Source of the DNA: CAWKGV01 sp963849305
GTDB taxonomy: Bacteria; Pseudomonadota; Alphaproteobacteria; Acetobacterales; Acetobacteraceae
Direction of reading: 5' to 3'
DNA: 64,000 nt
Assembly: GCA_963849305.1 (NCBI GenBank)
Contig: CAWKGV010000006.1
Span: 372,001 to 436,000 of the forward strand
Shown here: one piece after another, positions 47,991-56,670 of the stretch
Layout: every line of letters starts with the position of its first letter
Position numbering within the stretch: position 1 is the first letter of the stretch
Made by a program: the position numbers and the translations under genes
The notes under the pieces: generated by a model
Told to the model about the DNA's origin: nothing
Seen by the model: only the letters and a program-made list of their open reading frames with translations
The model's database searches: none

Positions 47991-50705
47991 CTAGCCCGCC
48001 AGAGCTTTTCCGGCTGTTGGCGCAGGCAGCGGCAGGGCTGGCATCGGCCGGCGCCATGCCATTCTCCGGTGGTTCGAGAGAAGGCCCGGCACCTCGGGCG
48101 CAGCCACCGGCCTACCGGTAAGATAGCCCTGCACTTCCGTGCATCCCTCGGCGCGGACCAGAGCAAGCTGCTCTTGCGTCTCCACGCCCTCGGCTGTCAC
48201 CGAGATGCCGAGACCAGTGGCGAGGTCAGCGATGGCGCGGATGATGGCAGCAGTCTGGCCCCGATCTGAGAGGTCGCCGATGAACGAGCGGTCGATCTTG
48301 ATCTTGTCGAACGGAAAGCTCCGTAAATAGCTGAGGCTTGAGTAGCCGGTGCCGAAATCGTCCATGCAGACGCGGACGCCGAATTCGCGCAACCGGTGCA
48401 GCGCGCCGACCGTCCCGTCGCCGGTTTGCAGCAGCACTGATTCCGTGATCTCCAGCTCCAGCCGGTTCGGCGCCAATCCCGAGCGTTCGAGCGCGTCGAT
48501 CACCATTTCCTCCAAATTGGGGCTCGCGAACTGCACGGCCGAGAGATTGACCGCGACGCGCACGTCTTCCGACCATTCCGGCCAACTCGCGGCCGTCGCG
48601 CACGCCTCGCGCAGCACCCACTCGCCGATCGGCACGATCAGGCCGGTCTCCTCCGCTAGCGGAATGAAATTTCCGGGCACCACCAAGCCGCGATCCGGAT
48701 GACGCCAGCGCAGCAGGGCCTCGAAGCCGCTGATCCTGCCGGAACCGAGTGCGACAAGCGGTTGGTAATGAAGCTCGAACTCGCGGTTTGTCAGCGCGCG
48801 GCGAAGATCAAGCTCAAGTGCCCGTCGCGCTTGCAACTGCGCGTCCATCTCGGGGCGGAAGAAGCGATAGGTCCGCCGGCCTTCCGCCTTGGCGCGATAG
48901 AGCGCTACATCAGCGTTCTTCAGCAGCTTGTCGGCATCGACGCCGTCGGCGGGTGCGACAGTCACGCCGATGCTGAGGTCCGCCGTGATCCGCTGCCCGT
49001 CGAGATCGAATGGCTCGCTCATCGCCTCGATGATGCGCGCGGCGAGCGCATGGGCGTCCTCCGGCCGGCCAAGCCCCAGTTGCAGAACCGCGAACTCGTC
49101 GCCGCCGAGACGCGCCACAGTGTTACCTTCGCGCACCGATCCCAATAGGCGCCCGGCCACCCGTTGCAGTAGCGCATCGCCAACCGGGTGGCCGAGCGTG
49201 TCGTTCACCAGCTTGAAATTGTCGAGATCGAGGTACAGCACGGCGAGCTGACCGCCCCTGCGAACCTGTGCCAGCGCGTGATCCAGCCGAATGCGCAAGA
49301 GCACGCGGTTCGGCAGGTTGGTGAGCGCATCGTGGTGGGCCATATGCACGATCCGCGCCTCGCTCGAGAGACGCTCGGTGATGTCCTCGTAGGTGACCAC
49401 CCAGCCGCCGCCGCTGGTGCGCTTGTGCGCGATCGAGACGGCAAGATCGGGCCGCACCCGCCAGGTGATCGTGCCGGGAGCGCCCGCCTCGATCGCCGCG
49501 AGCTGCGTCCGGTGGGATTCCTCGACGTTGCCGTACAGCCCCTGGGCGGTCGCGGCCAGCTCGATCATCTCGTGGAAGCTCATGCCGGGGCGCGTCTGGG
49601 CAGGCGCCAAGCCGAAGATCGCGCGGTAGCGGCTATTGCAGACTTGTAGCCGGTGCTCTTCGTCGTAGAGACAGAGGCCCTGCAACATGTTGTTCAACGC
49701 CGCGTCGAGCCGCAGATTCGCCTGCCGCAAGGTTCCCGCGTTTCTCCGGCGCTCAAGGCCGATCAGCCCTGAAAGCGCCGCGCCCACGGCCAGCGACGCT
49801 CCGATCGCGCCGTGCACGATACGGCGCATTGTCGCCCGTGCGGCGAACATCTCTTCGTGCCGCAAGCGACGGTCGCGGGCGACCGCATCGCCGACCGCGC
49901 CCATCGCCTTCACGACCAGGCTGGCGGCGTCGTGTAGATCGGCAAGCCGTTCCCGGCGCTGTTCGAGCGTCATCGCCACTATCCGAAGCGCGGGTCCGAG
50001 CGCATCGAGCGCGGCGGCATAGGCAGCGGTCAGCCGCCGCAAGCGTGGCGGGGGTGTTTCGGCCGCTACCTGGACGGCCTGCAGCCGGGCTCGCGCGCCG
50101 AGCAGACCGGTCCGCACAAGCTCCGCGTCGCGAGCCTGTTCGGCAGAGGTGTAGCGCGCCCCGGCGACGAGCACCGGGCTGGTGGCAGCCTCGAGCCAGG
50201 CGCCGGCATCGGCAATCGCGCGGTCATCGGCACGCGACGTGGTCTGAACGATCGCCGCCGCCGCGTTCTCCACCGCCGCCAGCGCTCCGGTCAGCGCCGC
50301 AGTCGTGGCGCGCCGCGCCTCGTTCGCCTGCATGACGCCATCCAGCGCGACCTGCACTTGCCCGAGCGTGGACGGCAGTGCGCGGTCGGCGAACAAGCCG
50401 AGCCGTGGTCCTAACCGTTGAGTTTCCGCATCGAGCGCGGCAAGGGACTGCGCAAAGGCGGTGCGCTCGGCGACTCCGCCGACCCGAAGATAGATGGACA
50501 CGCGGAGCCGTGTCTCGCCGAGTGCCATTTGCAGCGCCGACAGCCGGCCGCCGATCGCCGCGGCATCCGCGTCCTTGGCCATCGCGGCGGCCAGCCGATT
50601 GTCCGCTTGGTGTACGGCGGCACCGATGCCTAGTTGGAGGGCAAACAAGATGACGAAGCCCGCTACGATGCGGCCGCGCGTGAGGGAGTGCCGAATGGAC
50701 AGCAC
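47991..50705 (-). CDS. Membrane-anchored PAS-GGDEF-EAL cyclic-di-GMP enzyme
   Basis: 904 residues. An N-terminal membrane helix (~12-32), a long helical periplasmic region and a second helix (~300-320) are followed by a PAS domain (~335-450, LDAALNNMLQGLCLYDEEHRL), GGDEF (~460-620) and EAL (~630-880). RLGGDEFAV is intact, as are EALLRWRHP, the DFGTGYSSLSYL loop, KIDRSFI and EGVET, so both cyclase and phosphodiesterase activity are possible. The frame starts 10 bases after an orphan TRAP-type binding protein on the same strand, which may present a periplasmic ligand to the sensor region. ATG 50705 is chosen on family N-terminus and spacing. Confidence 0.92.
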   Translation of the reverse strand: MLSIRHSLTRGRIVAGFVILFALQLGIGAAVHQADNRLAAAMAKDADAAAIGGRLSALQMALGETRLRVSIYLRVGGVAERTAFAQSLAALDAETQRLGPRLGLFADRALPSTLGQVQVALDGVMQANEARRATTAALTGALAAVENAAAAIVQTTSRADDRAIADAGAWLEAATSPVLVAGARYTSAEQARDAELVRTGLLGARARLQAVQVAAETPPPRLRRLTAAYAAALDALGPALRIVAMTLEQRRERLADLHDAASLVVKAMGAVGDAVARDRRLRHEEMFAARATMRRIVHGAIGASLAVGAALSGLIGLERRRNAGTLRQANLRLDAALNNMLQGLCLYDEEHRLQVCNSRYRAIFGLAPAQTRPGMSFHEMIELAATAQGLYGNVEESHRTQLAAIEAGAPGTITWRVRPDLAVSIAHKRTSGGGWVVTYEDITERLSSEARIVHMAHHDALTNLPNRVLLRIRLDHALAQVRRGGQLAVLYLDLDNFKLVNDTLGHPVGDALLQRVAGRLLGSVREGNTVARLGGDEFAVLQLGLGRPEDAHALAARIIEAMSEPFDLDGQRITADLSIGVTVAPADGVDADKLLKNADVALYRAKAEGRRTYRFFRPEMDAQLQARRALELDLRRALTNREFELHYQPLVALGSGRISGFEALLRWRHPDRGLVVPGNFIPLAEETGLIVPIGEWVLREACATAASWPEWSEDVRVAVNLSAVQFASPNLEEMVIDALERSGLAPNRLELEITESVLLQTGDGTVGALHRLREFGVRVCMDDFGTGYSSLSYLRSFPFDKIKIDRSFIGDLSDRGQTAAIIRAIADLATGLGISVTAEGVETQEQLALVRAEGCTEVQGYLTGRPVAAPEVPGLLSNHRRMAWRRPMPALPLPAPTAGKALAG

Positions 50706-50715
50706 CGCGCGGCGC

Positions 50716-51762
50716 TCAGGCGGCGGTGATGCGAGGCACGAAGGCGCTGCCCTCGCGCGCGCTCAGGCTCGCGAGCCAGGGCTTCGCGAGGGCCGCGAAT
50801 GCCGGCCGATCGACATCGGTGACGACGGTCATGCCCGCGGCGCGCAGGCGATCAATGCCGTCGCGCTCGGCGATGTCGGCGGCGCGACGCGAGGCCACAG
50901 CACCGGCGACGGCGCAGCCAGCGAGAGCAGTGCGCTGTGCCTCGTCTAGATCCTCCAGCAGGTCCGCGGAAGCCACGAAGAACGCGGCGCTGTAGATGTG
51001 GCCGGTGAGCGACAGACACTTCTGCACGTTCTGGAATCCCGCTGCCTCGATGGTCGAGATCGGGTTTTCCTCGGCGTCGAACCGGCCGATGCGCAGCGCC
51101 TCATAGACTTCGGGGAACGCGAGCTGCTCCGGTGCGGCTCCTAGTGCCCGCAGCCCCTTTTGCATGATCGCCGATTGCGGCACCCTGATCCTGAGCCCCC
51201 GTATGTCGGAGGGCGTGCGGACCGGGATGTTGGCCGTGACATGGCGCATCCCGTTCTCGCCCCAGGCGAGGACGTGGACGCCCGCGCGGCGCATCAAGTC
51301 CGCCATGTCCGCGCCGATTCCATGATCCAAGACGGTGCGGCCATGGCGCGCGTCGCGGAACAGGAAGGGCGCATCGAGCACGCCGACCTCGGTAGCGAAA
51401 TTGCCGGCCACGACCGACGTCGAGAACGTCATGTCGAGCGTGCCCTGCCGGCACGACCGCACCATTTCAAGCTCGCCGCCGGCCGTTCCGTCCGGATGGA
51501 TTTCCACCTCCACGACCCCGGCCAGTTGCGGCGATGCCGCCACGGCCGCGGCGAAGGCGCGGCACCCCTGCCCAAGCTGCGACGATCCGCTGTTGATGTG
51601 CCCAAGGCGGATCAGCCGCGATTCGGCCGCGCGAGGCATGCGAGACCGCAGCACCGAAGCCGCGGCCAGGCTGACGGCAGCGGCGAGGGCTGAGCGACGA
51701 TCAATCCCCGCCACAACGGGTCTCCTGCGCGTGAAGTGCCATCTTAGATAGGCAAGAAACAT
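50716..51762 (-). CDS. Orphan TRAP-transporter-type periplasmic binding protein (DctP family)
   Basis: Periplasmic solute-binding protein, 348 residues from ATG 51762; a GTG at 51714 would put the RR-type signal (DRRSALAAAVSLAAASV) at the very N-terminus. DctP features include FRDARHGRTVLD, DIRGLRIRVPQSAIMQKGLRALGAAPEQL with the ligand-binding Arg, and FDAEENPISTIEAAGFQNVQKCLSLTGH in pieces. No DctQ or DctM permease is next to it. Its partner is the GGDEF-EAL gene 10 bases on, so it may act as a ligand sensor for cyclic-di-GMP signalling rather than in transport (inference). Confidence 0.88.
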   Translation of the reverse strand: MFLAYLRWHFTRRRPVVAGIDRRSALAAAVSLAAASVLRSRMPRAAESRLIRLGHINSGSSQLGQGCRAFAAAVAASPQLAGVVEVEIHPDGTAGGELEMVRSCRQGTLDMTFSTSVVAGNFATEVGVLDAPFLFRDARHGRTVLDHGIGADMADLMRRAGVHVLAWGENGMRHVTANIPVRTPSDIRGLRIRVPQSAIMQKGLRALGAAPEQLAFPEVYEALRIGRFDAEENPISTIEAAGFQNVQKCLSLTGHIYSAAFFVASADLLEDLDEAQRTALAGCAVAGAVASRRAADIAERDGIDRLRAAGMTVVTDVDRPAFAALAKPWLASLSAREGSAFVPRITAA

Positions 51763-51927
51763 TTTCCGCCGGTTAAAGCGGATCTTCGGCGCATGGGCGA
51801 AGACGCTGACGATTGCGGGTCCGACTTGCCGCGCGGCTACCGGTGCGGTTGCGTTCGGAACCCACTCAGTGGCCGACCGTTCTCAGATGCAACGGGGAAG
51901 GAGCCGCGTCTCTCGATGGGAGGACAC

Positions 51928-52209
51928 ATGCGCGGACTTGCGGTTATTCTGGGCGTGGCGTTGGGCTTGAGTGGCTGCGCGATGCCGATCCCCGGGCGGG
52001 GCGATTATGCCTCAGCCGCACGCTACCACGAACAGCAGGCGCAGGAGCACGCCTATCTCGCGCAGCGTAACCAGGACGCGGCCGCGTGGCAGGCGGCTAA
52101 GGGCGACGACCGGGGAGCCGAGCAATCGCGGGCGGCCGCGGAGGACCAGGCCAGCAGCGCCCGATGGCAGCACTTGCAGGCGGAGAAGGATTCCTGGTTC
52201 GCCTGGTAG
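51928..52209 (+). CDS. Small lipoprotein, hypothetical
   Basis: 93 residues, unrecognised. The N-terminal signal MRGLAVILGVALGLSGC ends in a lipobox (LSGC), so the Cys17 would be lipidated. The rest is a Gln/Ala/Glu-rich, helix-prone segment (YHEQQAQEHAYLAQRNQDAA) ending in SWFAW. GGGAGG precedes the ATG at 51928 by 6 bases. An envelope-associated coiled-coil role is possible but not shown. Confidence 0.75.
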   Translation: MRGLAVILGVALGLSGCAMPIPGRGDYASAARYHEQQAQEHAYLAQRNQDAAAWQAAKGDDRGAEQSRAAAEDQASSARWQHLQAEKDSWFAW

Positions 52210-52254
52210 CGGAAACGGCCGATCGCACAAAAGGTTAACGACCGGTGAAGCGGC

Positions 52255-52337
52255 GGTGTACACCGAGAGGTGCTGCGACAGCGAAGGTGTACACGGCGCC
52301 GGCAACGTTTTCCTCGAAAAACGAGCCCGATGTACAC
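52255..52337. promoter_or_regulatory. Three TGTACAC motifs between convergent genes
   Basis: TGTACAC occurs at 52257-52263 (inside the 10-base palindrome GGTGTACACC), 52288-52294 and 52331-52337. All carry the palindromic core GTGTACAC or TGTACA. Three copies in about 80 bases is unlikely by chance in GC-rich DNA. The region lies between gene ends, so a promoter role is not obvious. Confidence 0.35.
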
Positions 52338-52346
52338 TTCTCCCGT

Positions 52347-53021
52347 TCAGCGCGCGAAGGCGCGCTGGAGGAACAACCCGCCGAGGCTGAGCCCGGTCTC
52401 GTCGATCCCGTGCCCGAGGCTTGGGACGTAACTCGCCTGCACCGGCACGCCGGCTTGGCGCAGTGCCTGCTCGGCGGCCCGCGAACGCGATACCGGCACC
52501 ACGTCGTCGGCCTCACCATGGACGATCAGCACTGGGACAGGCGCGACCAGCTCGGCCGCCAACGCCTCGGGCGCGATCAACGCGCCGGAGAAGGCCAGGA
52601 TGGCGCGCGGGGCGGACGGACGGCGCAGGCCGGTGAACAGCACGGTCATCGCGCCCTGGCTGAAACCCATCAGCGCGTAGTCGGTGGCGGGCAGGCCGAG
52701 CCGGGCCAGCTCGGCGTCGATGAACGGGTTGAGCACGTCGGCGGCGCGGCGGGCGCCGGCCTCGATCACGGCGGGCGTGCGGTCGGCGACGCTGAACCAT
52801 TGCCGGCCCATCCCGCCCGGATCGAGGTCGTAGTGCGTCGGCCCGTGCGGGGCGACGAAGGCGGCCTCGGGCAGCGCCTTCGACCAGGGGTGGGCGAGGT
52901 CGATCAGGTCGTTGCCGTCGGCGCCGACGCCGTGGCAGAGCACCACGAGCTGGCGCGCGGCGCCGCCCGAGGCCGGCCCCTTGCGCACCGCCTGCAGTCG
53001 TGTTTCGTCGCGCCCGGACAT
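52347..53021 (-). CDS. Phospholipase/carboxylesterase (alpha/beta hydrolase)
   Basis: Small serine esterase of the YpfH/carboxylesterase-phospholipase family, 224 residues. The nucleophile is in MGFSQGAMT, preceded by VVLCHGVGADGNDL (oxyanion region). The Asp is in HGEADDVVPV and the His in LGHGIDE. No signal peptide is seen. It starts 48 bases from gluQ on the opposite strand, so the two share a promoter region. Confidence 0.9.
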   Translation of the reverse strand: MSGRDETRLQAVRKGPASGGAARQLVVLCHGVGADGNDLIDLAHPWSKALPEAAFVAPHGPTHYDLDPGGMGRQWFSVADRTPAVIEAGARRAADVLNPFIDAELARLGLPATDYALMGFSQGAMTVLFTGLRRPSAPRAILAFSGALIAPEALAAELVAPVPVLIVHGEADDVVPVSRSRAAEQALRQAGVPVQASYVPSLGHGIDETGLSLGGLFLQRAFAR

Positions 53022-53069
53022 GCTTGGTCCCCTCTTGTCGGGCGCGGGCGTAGCCCTTTGTCTTGGCCC

Positions 53070-53918
53070 ATGTCCATCGTCACCCGGTTCGCCCCGAGCT
53101 CTACGGGATTGCTGCATCTCGGCCACGCGCACGCGGCGCTGGCCGCGTGGCGGCGGGCGCGGGCGGCCGGCGGGCGCTTCGTGCTGCGGATCGAGGACAT
53201 CGATCCCGGCCGTTGCCGGGCGGAGTTCGCCGAGGCGATCCTCCAAGACCTCCACTGGCTCGGACTCGACTGGGACGGCGCGGTGCGGGTGCAGTCCCGG
53301 CACCTCGCCGAGTATCGGGCGGTGCTGGACGCGCTGGCGGCGCGCGACCTGGTTTATCCTTGCTTCTGCACCCGCGCCGAGATCGTCCGCGAGGTGGCGC
53401 GCGCCGCCGCGGCGCCGCATTCGCCAGATGGCGGCGCGCTTTATCCCGGCATCTGCCGGAGCCTGCCGGCGGCGGAACGCCGGGCGCGGGTCGGCTCCGG
53501 GCAGCCCTTCGCCTTGCGCCTCGACATGGGCCGCGCGTTGACGGCCGCCGACGGCGCGCTGAGCTTCGAGGAGGAGTGCGAGGGCCGGGTCGCGTGCCGG
53601 CCCGAACGGTTCGGCGACCCGGTGCTCGGTCGCAAGGACGCGCCGGCGAGCTATCATCTCTGCGTCGCCCACGACGACGCGCTTCAGGGGGTCACGCTGG
53701 TCACGCGCGGGATCGACTTGAAGCCGGCGACCGACCTGCACCGGTTGATCCAGGTTCTAATGGGCTGGCCCGCGCCTCGCTATGCACATCACCCGCTGCT
53801 CACGGATCGAGCGGGGCGGCGGCTGGCCAAGCGCGAGGGGGCGGCGAGCTTGCGGGCGCTACGCGCCGAGGGCCGCTCGCCGGCCGATGTGCGCGCGCTG
53901 GCCGGGTTCCCGGACTGA
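53070..53918 (+). CDS. gluQ: Glutamyl-Q tRNA(Asp) synthetase
   Basis: Truncated glutamyl-tRNA-synthetase paralogue that places glutamate on the queuosine of tRNA-Asp, 282 residues. RFAPSSTGLLHLGHAHAAL is the HIGH-type motif, RLAKREGAASL the KMSKS-like motif, and CFC..YPGIC the zinc ligands. No anticodon-binding domain follows, as expected for GluQRS. ATG 53070 gives the standard N-terminus MSIVTRFAPS. Confidence 0.93.
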   Translation: MSIVTRFAPSSTGLLHLGHAHAALAAWRRARAAGGRFVLRIEDIDPGRCRAEFAEAILQDLHWLGLDWDGAVRVQSRHLAEYRAVLDALAARDLVYPCFCTRAEIVREVARAAAAPHSPDGGALYPGICRSLPAAERRARVGSGQPFALRLDMGRALTAADGALSFEEECEGRVACRPERFGDPVLGRKDAPASYHLCVAHDDALQGVTLVTRGIDLKPATDLHRLIQVLMGWPAPRYAHHPLLTDRAGRRLAKREGAASLRALRAEGRSPADVRALAGFPD

Positions 53919-53964
53919 GGCGTCAAGTACGACGGTCGGATGGACGGCAAGACCCGGTGCCGTC

Positions 53965-54453
53965 TCACACCGCCTCGTCCAAATCGGCCCCCCACATCTT
54001 CTCGAGCGCATACATCGCCCGCGCCTCGGGCTTGAACAGGTGAACGATGATGTCGCCGGCATCGATCAGCACCCAGTCGGAGCCGCCGGCGCCCTCCACC
54101 TGCACACGCTTCAATCCCGCCTGGTGCAGCTTCTCGACCAAATGCTCGGCCATGGCGCTGATCTGCCGGTCGGCCAAGCCGGTCGCGACCACCATGCGGT
54201 CGCAGAACGTCGCCTTGCCCGCGAGGTCGAGCGTCAGGACACCCTCCGCCTTGTCATCCTCCAGGCTACCGACGATCAGCCGCTGCAGCGGCTCCAATTC
54301 GGAGGCATGCGAGGAGCGAACAGAATGCCGAGCGATCCCGGCGGTGCTTGGGCCGGCGACGGCGGCCTTCTTGCGTGGCGTTCCAGGCGTCTTGTCGGCC
54401 GCCGGCAGCGGTTTCGGGACTTTGCGCTTCACTGGCTTGCGCGGCGCGGGCAT
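53965..54453 (-). CDS. rsfS: Ribosome silencing factor RsfS
   Basis: Binds uL14 of the 50S subunit and blocks subunit joining under starvation; 162 residues. The conserved core is residues ~52-155 (LQRLIVGSLEDDKAEGVLTLDL, CDRMVVATGLADRQISAMAEHLVEKL, DWVLIDAGDIIVHLFKPEARAMYALEKMW). An N-terminal ~45-residue Lys/Arg/Pro-rich extension is not part of the core and its start is uncertain. Directly downstream of nadD in the rsfS-nadD-proA order common in alphaproteobacteria. Confidence 0.92.
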   Translation of the reverse strand: MPAPRKPVKRKVPKPLPAADKTPGTPRKKAAVAGPSTAGIARHSVRSSHASELEPLQRLIVGSLEDDKAEGVLTLDLAGKATFCDRMVVATGLADRQISAMAEHLVEKLHQAGLKRVQVEGAGGSDWVLIDAGDIIVHLFKPEARAMYALEKMWGADLDEAV

Positions 54454-54467
54454 GCTGGGTTGCTTGG

Positions 54468-55043
54468 CTATGACGCTCCTCCTTGCTGAGCGGCGCGGAT
54501 CGCGCTGGCCGAAACGGAATTTTGCGGCGATGGGAGAAAGATCCATGCCGGAGGCGCGACCAGGGGCAAGACCGGCGCGGCGCGAGGCGGGAGGCGCCAC
54601 GGGCGCAACCATCGCGCCGCCCGCCCCGCCAGCGCGCGATGGGTATACGATGGACGGGGCAGCACCAGAAACGGAATGCGCGCGGCGATCGCCTGCCAGC
54701 CCCGCCAGCGCGGCAACTGGTCCAAGATGTCGGCCCCCATGATCCACACGAACTCCACCCTTGGGAAACGGCGTTGCAGCGCGCGCACGGTGTCGATGCT
54801 GTAGCGCGTACCGAGCGCCGCCTCGATCCCAGTCGCCACGATCCGGCGATTGTCGGCCACAACCCGCGCCGAGCACAGGCGATCCATCAGCGACGCCATG
54901 CCACGGCGCGGTTTCAGCACGTTGCCGGGCGAGACCATGAGCCAAACCTGATCGAGCCGCAGCCGGCGGCGCGCCAGCGTCGCCACGTGTCGATGCCCGG
55001 CATGGGCTGGATTGAACGAGCCGCCAAGCAGCCCGACGCGCAT
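54468..55043 (-). CDS. nadD: Nicotinate-nucleotide adenylyltransferase NadD
   Basis: Makes nicotinate adenine dinucleotide from NaMN and ATP in NAD biosynthesis, 191 residues. GLLGGSFNPAHAGHRHVA is the nucleotidyltransferase motif, with RYSIDTVRAL, WIMGADILDQL and SVSASAIR typical. ATG 55043 gives the standard start. It lies 14 bases ahead of rsfS. Confidence 0.93.
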   Translation of the reverse strand: MRVGLLGGSFNPAHAGHRHVATLARRRLRLDQVWLMVSPGNVLKPRRGMASLMDRLCSARVVADNRRIVATGIEAALGTRYSIDTVRALQRRFPRVEFVWIMGADILDQLPRWRGWQAIAARIPFLVLPRPSYTHRALAGRAARWLRPWRLPPRAAPVLPLVAPPAWIFLPSPQNSVSASAIRAAQQGGAS

Positions 55044-55162
55044 TCGCCGCCGGTCGCCAAATCGGGGGATTGGGTCGATCAACCGCGGTTCCGCCCGGCG
55101 CCGCCCGGCCAAGGCCGCACACGGCGCCGCTTTCTCGCGGCCGTCCGGATCGCCGTGCCGCG

Positions 55163-56422
55163 TCAGGGGCGCACCTGACCGTTGCCGAAGACCAGATAAC
55201 GATAGGTGGTGAGTTGCTCCGGTCCGACCGGCCCGCGCGCGTGGATCCGCCCGGTGGCGATGCCGATCTCCGCGCCGAAGCCGAACTCCCCGCCGTCGCA
55301 GAATTGCGTCGAGGCGTTCCACATCGCGACCGCGCTGTCCACGCCCCGCAAAAAACGCGAGGCAGCCTCCTGGTCCTCGGTCACGATGGCATCGGTATGC
55401 GCGCTGCCGTGGCGCGCGATATGGGCCAGCGCGTGATCGACTCCGCTGACCACACGCACCGAAAGAATCGCATCCAGCCATTCGGTATCGAAGTCGGCCT
55501 CGGTCGCGGGCGCCAGGTTGGGCGCGATGCCGCGCGCCCGCTCGTCGGCACGGAACTCGCAGCCGAGCGCGCGGAGGTCGTCGATAAGCGCGGGCAGCAG
55601 CCTGGGAGCGATATCGGCGTCGATCAGCAGTGTCTCGGTGGCGCCGCAAATCCCGGTCCGGCGCATCTTGGCGTTCGCAACGACCTGGCGCGCCATCGCG
55701 GGGTCGGCTGCAGCGTGGACGTAGGTATGGCAGAGCCCTTCGGCGTGCGCGAGCACCGGCACCCGCGCCTCGCGCTGCACCCGCTCCACCAGTGACTTGC
55801 CTCCGCGCGGAATGATTAGATCGATCAGGCCCGCGGCCGACAACATGGCGGCGACATAGGCGCGGTCGGCGGAGGGCGCGATCTGCACTGCCGCCTCGGG
55901 CAAGCCCGTCTCGCGCAAGCCGGCGACCAGCGCCGCGTTGATCGCCTCCGCGCTGCGCTGGCTTTCCGACCCGCCGCGCAGGAGCACCGCATTGCCAGAC
56001 TTGAGACACAGCGCGGCGGCATCGGCGCCGACGTTCGGGCGGCTCTCGTAGATCATGCCGATCACGCCAATCGGCGTGGAGACCCGCTCGATGCGCAGCC
56101 CGTTCGGCCGTTCCCACTTAGCCAGCGTGCGATTGAGCGGGTCCGCCAGCAAGGCGACATCATCCAGCCCCGCCGCCATCGCCTCGACGCGCGCCGCGTT
56201 CAGCATCAGCCGGTCGCGGAAAACCGCGGTGCCGGTGTAAGCAGCGAGATCGGCGGCGTTGGCCGCGATGATCGCCGGCGCCCGCGCCCGCAAGCTCGCG
56301 GCCATCGCGCGAAGCGCGGCATCGCGTTGATCGGTGGCGCTACGGGCGAGCACCCGCGCGGCGGCGCGCGCGACCTCGGCAGCGCGCTGGAGATGCTGGG
56401 TGGCTTCGGTCTTGATGTGCAT
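55163..56422 (-). CDS. proA: Gamma-glutamyl phosphate reductase ProA
   Basis: NADPH-dependent second step of proline synthesis, 419 residues from ATG 56422. VIYESRPNVGADAAALCLKSG-type motifs (here IGMIYESRPNVGADAAAL), RRTGICGATETLL with the catalytic Cys, and FDTEWLDAILSVRVV are clear. An upstream ATG at 56479 would add atypical residues. ProB is not in the window. It precedes nadD and rsfS on the same strand with a 120-base gap. Confidence 0.95.
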   Translation of the reverse strand: MHIKTEATQHLQRAAEVARAAARVLARSATDQRDAALRAMAASLRARAPAIIAANAADLAAYTGTAVFRDRLMLNAARVEAMAAGLDDVALLADPLNRTLAKWERPNGLRIERVSTPIGVIGMIYESRPNVGADAAALCLKSGNAVLLRGGSESQRSAEAINAALVAGLRETGLPEAAVQIAPSADRAYVAAMLSAAGLIDLIIPRGGKSLVERVQREARVPVLAHAEGLCHTYVHAAADPAMARQVVANAKMRRTGICGATETLLIDADIAPRLLPALIDDLRALGCEFRADERARGIAPNLAPATEADFDTEWLDAILSVRVVSGVDHALAHIARHGSAHTDAIVTEDQEAASRFLRGVDSAVAMWNASTQFCDGGEFGFGAEIGIATGRIHARGPVGPEQLTTYRYLVFGNGQVRP

Positions 56423-56670
56423 GACGCGTTTCCTGGCCCCAATGTGCCGCCATATGCGCGCCGTTTCCAGTGGTCGCACGCGTGGGGAACGCGCGTTCTC
56501 ACCTCGTCATGCCCGGCTCCGACTGCTCCGACCCGGCATCCAACACAGCGCCCGAACCAGCCGATCGTCCCGTCTCTCCCTCCGTCAGTGTTAGCAGCTT
56601 GTCTGGGCCCGCCCTAGCAGCGCCCCCGCGAACCGACTAGCCTCGCCGCAACGGAACCCGGGAGGAACCG

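Noticed and set aside
52347..53741. Single long minus-strand frame covering the esterase and gluQ
   Set aside because: Only the last 224 residues are esterase; the rest is antisense to gluQ, which has its own motifs.
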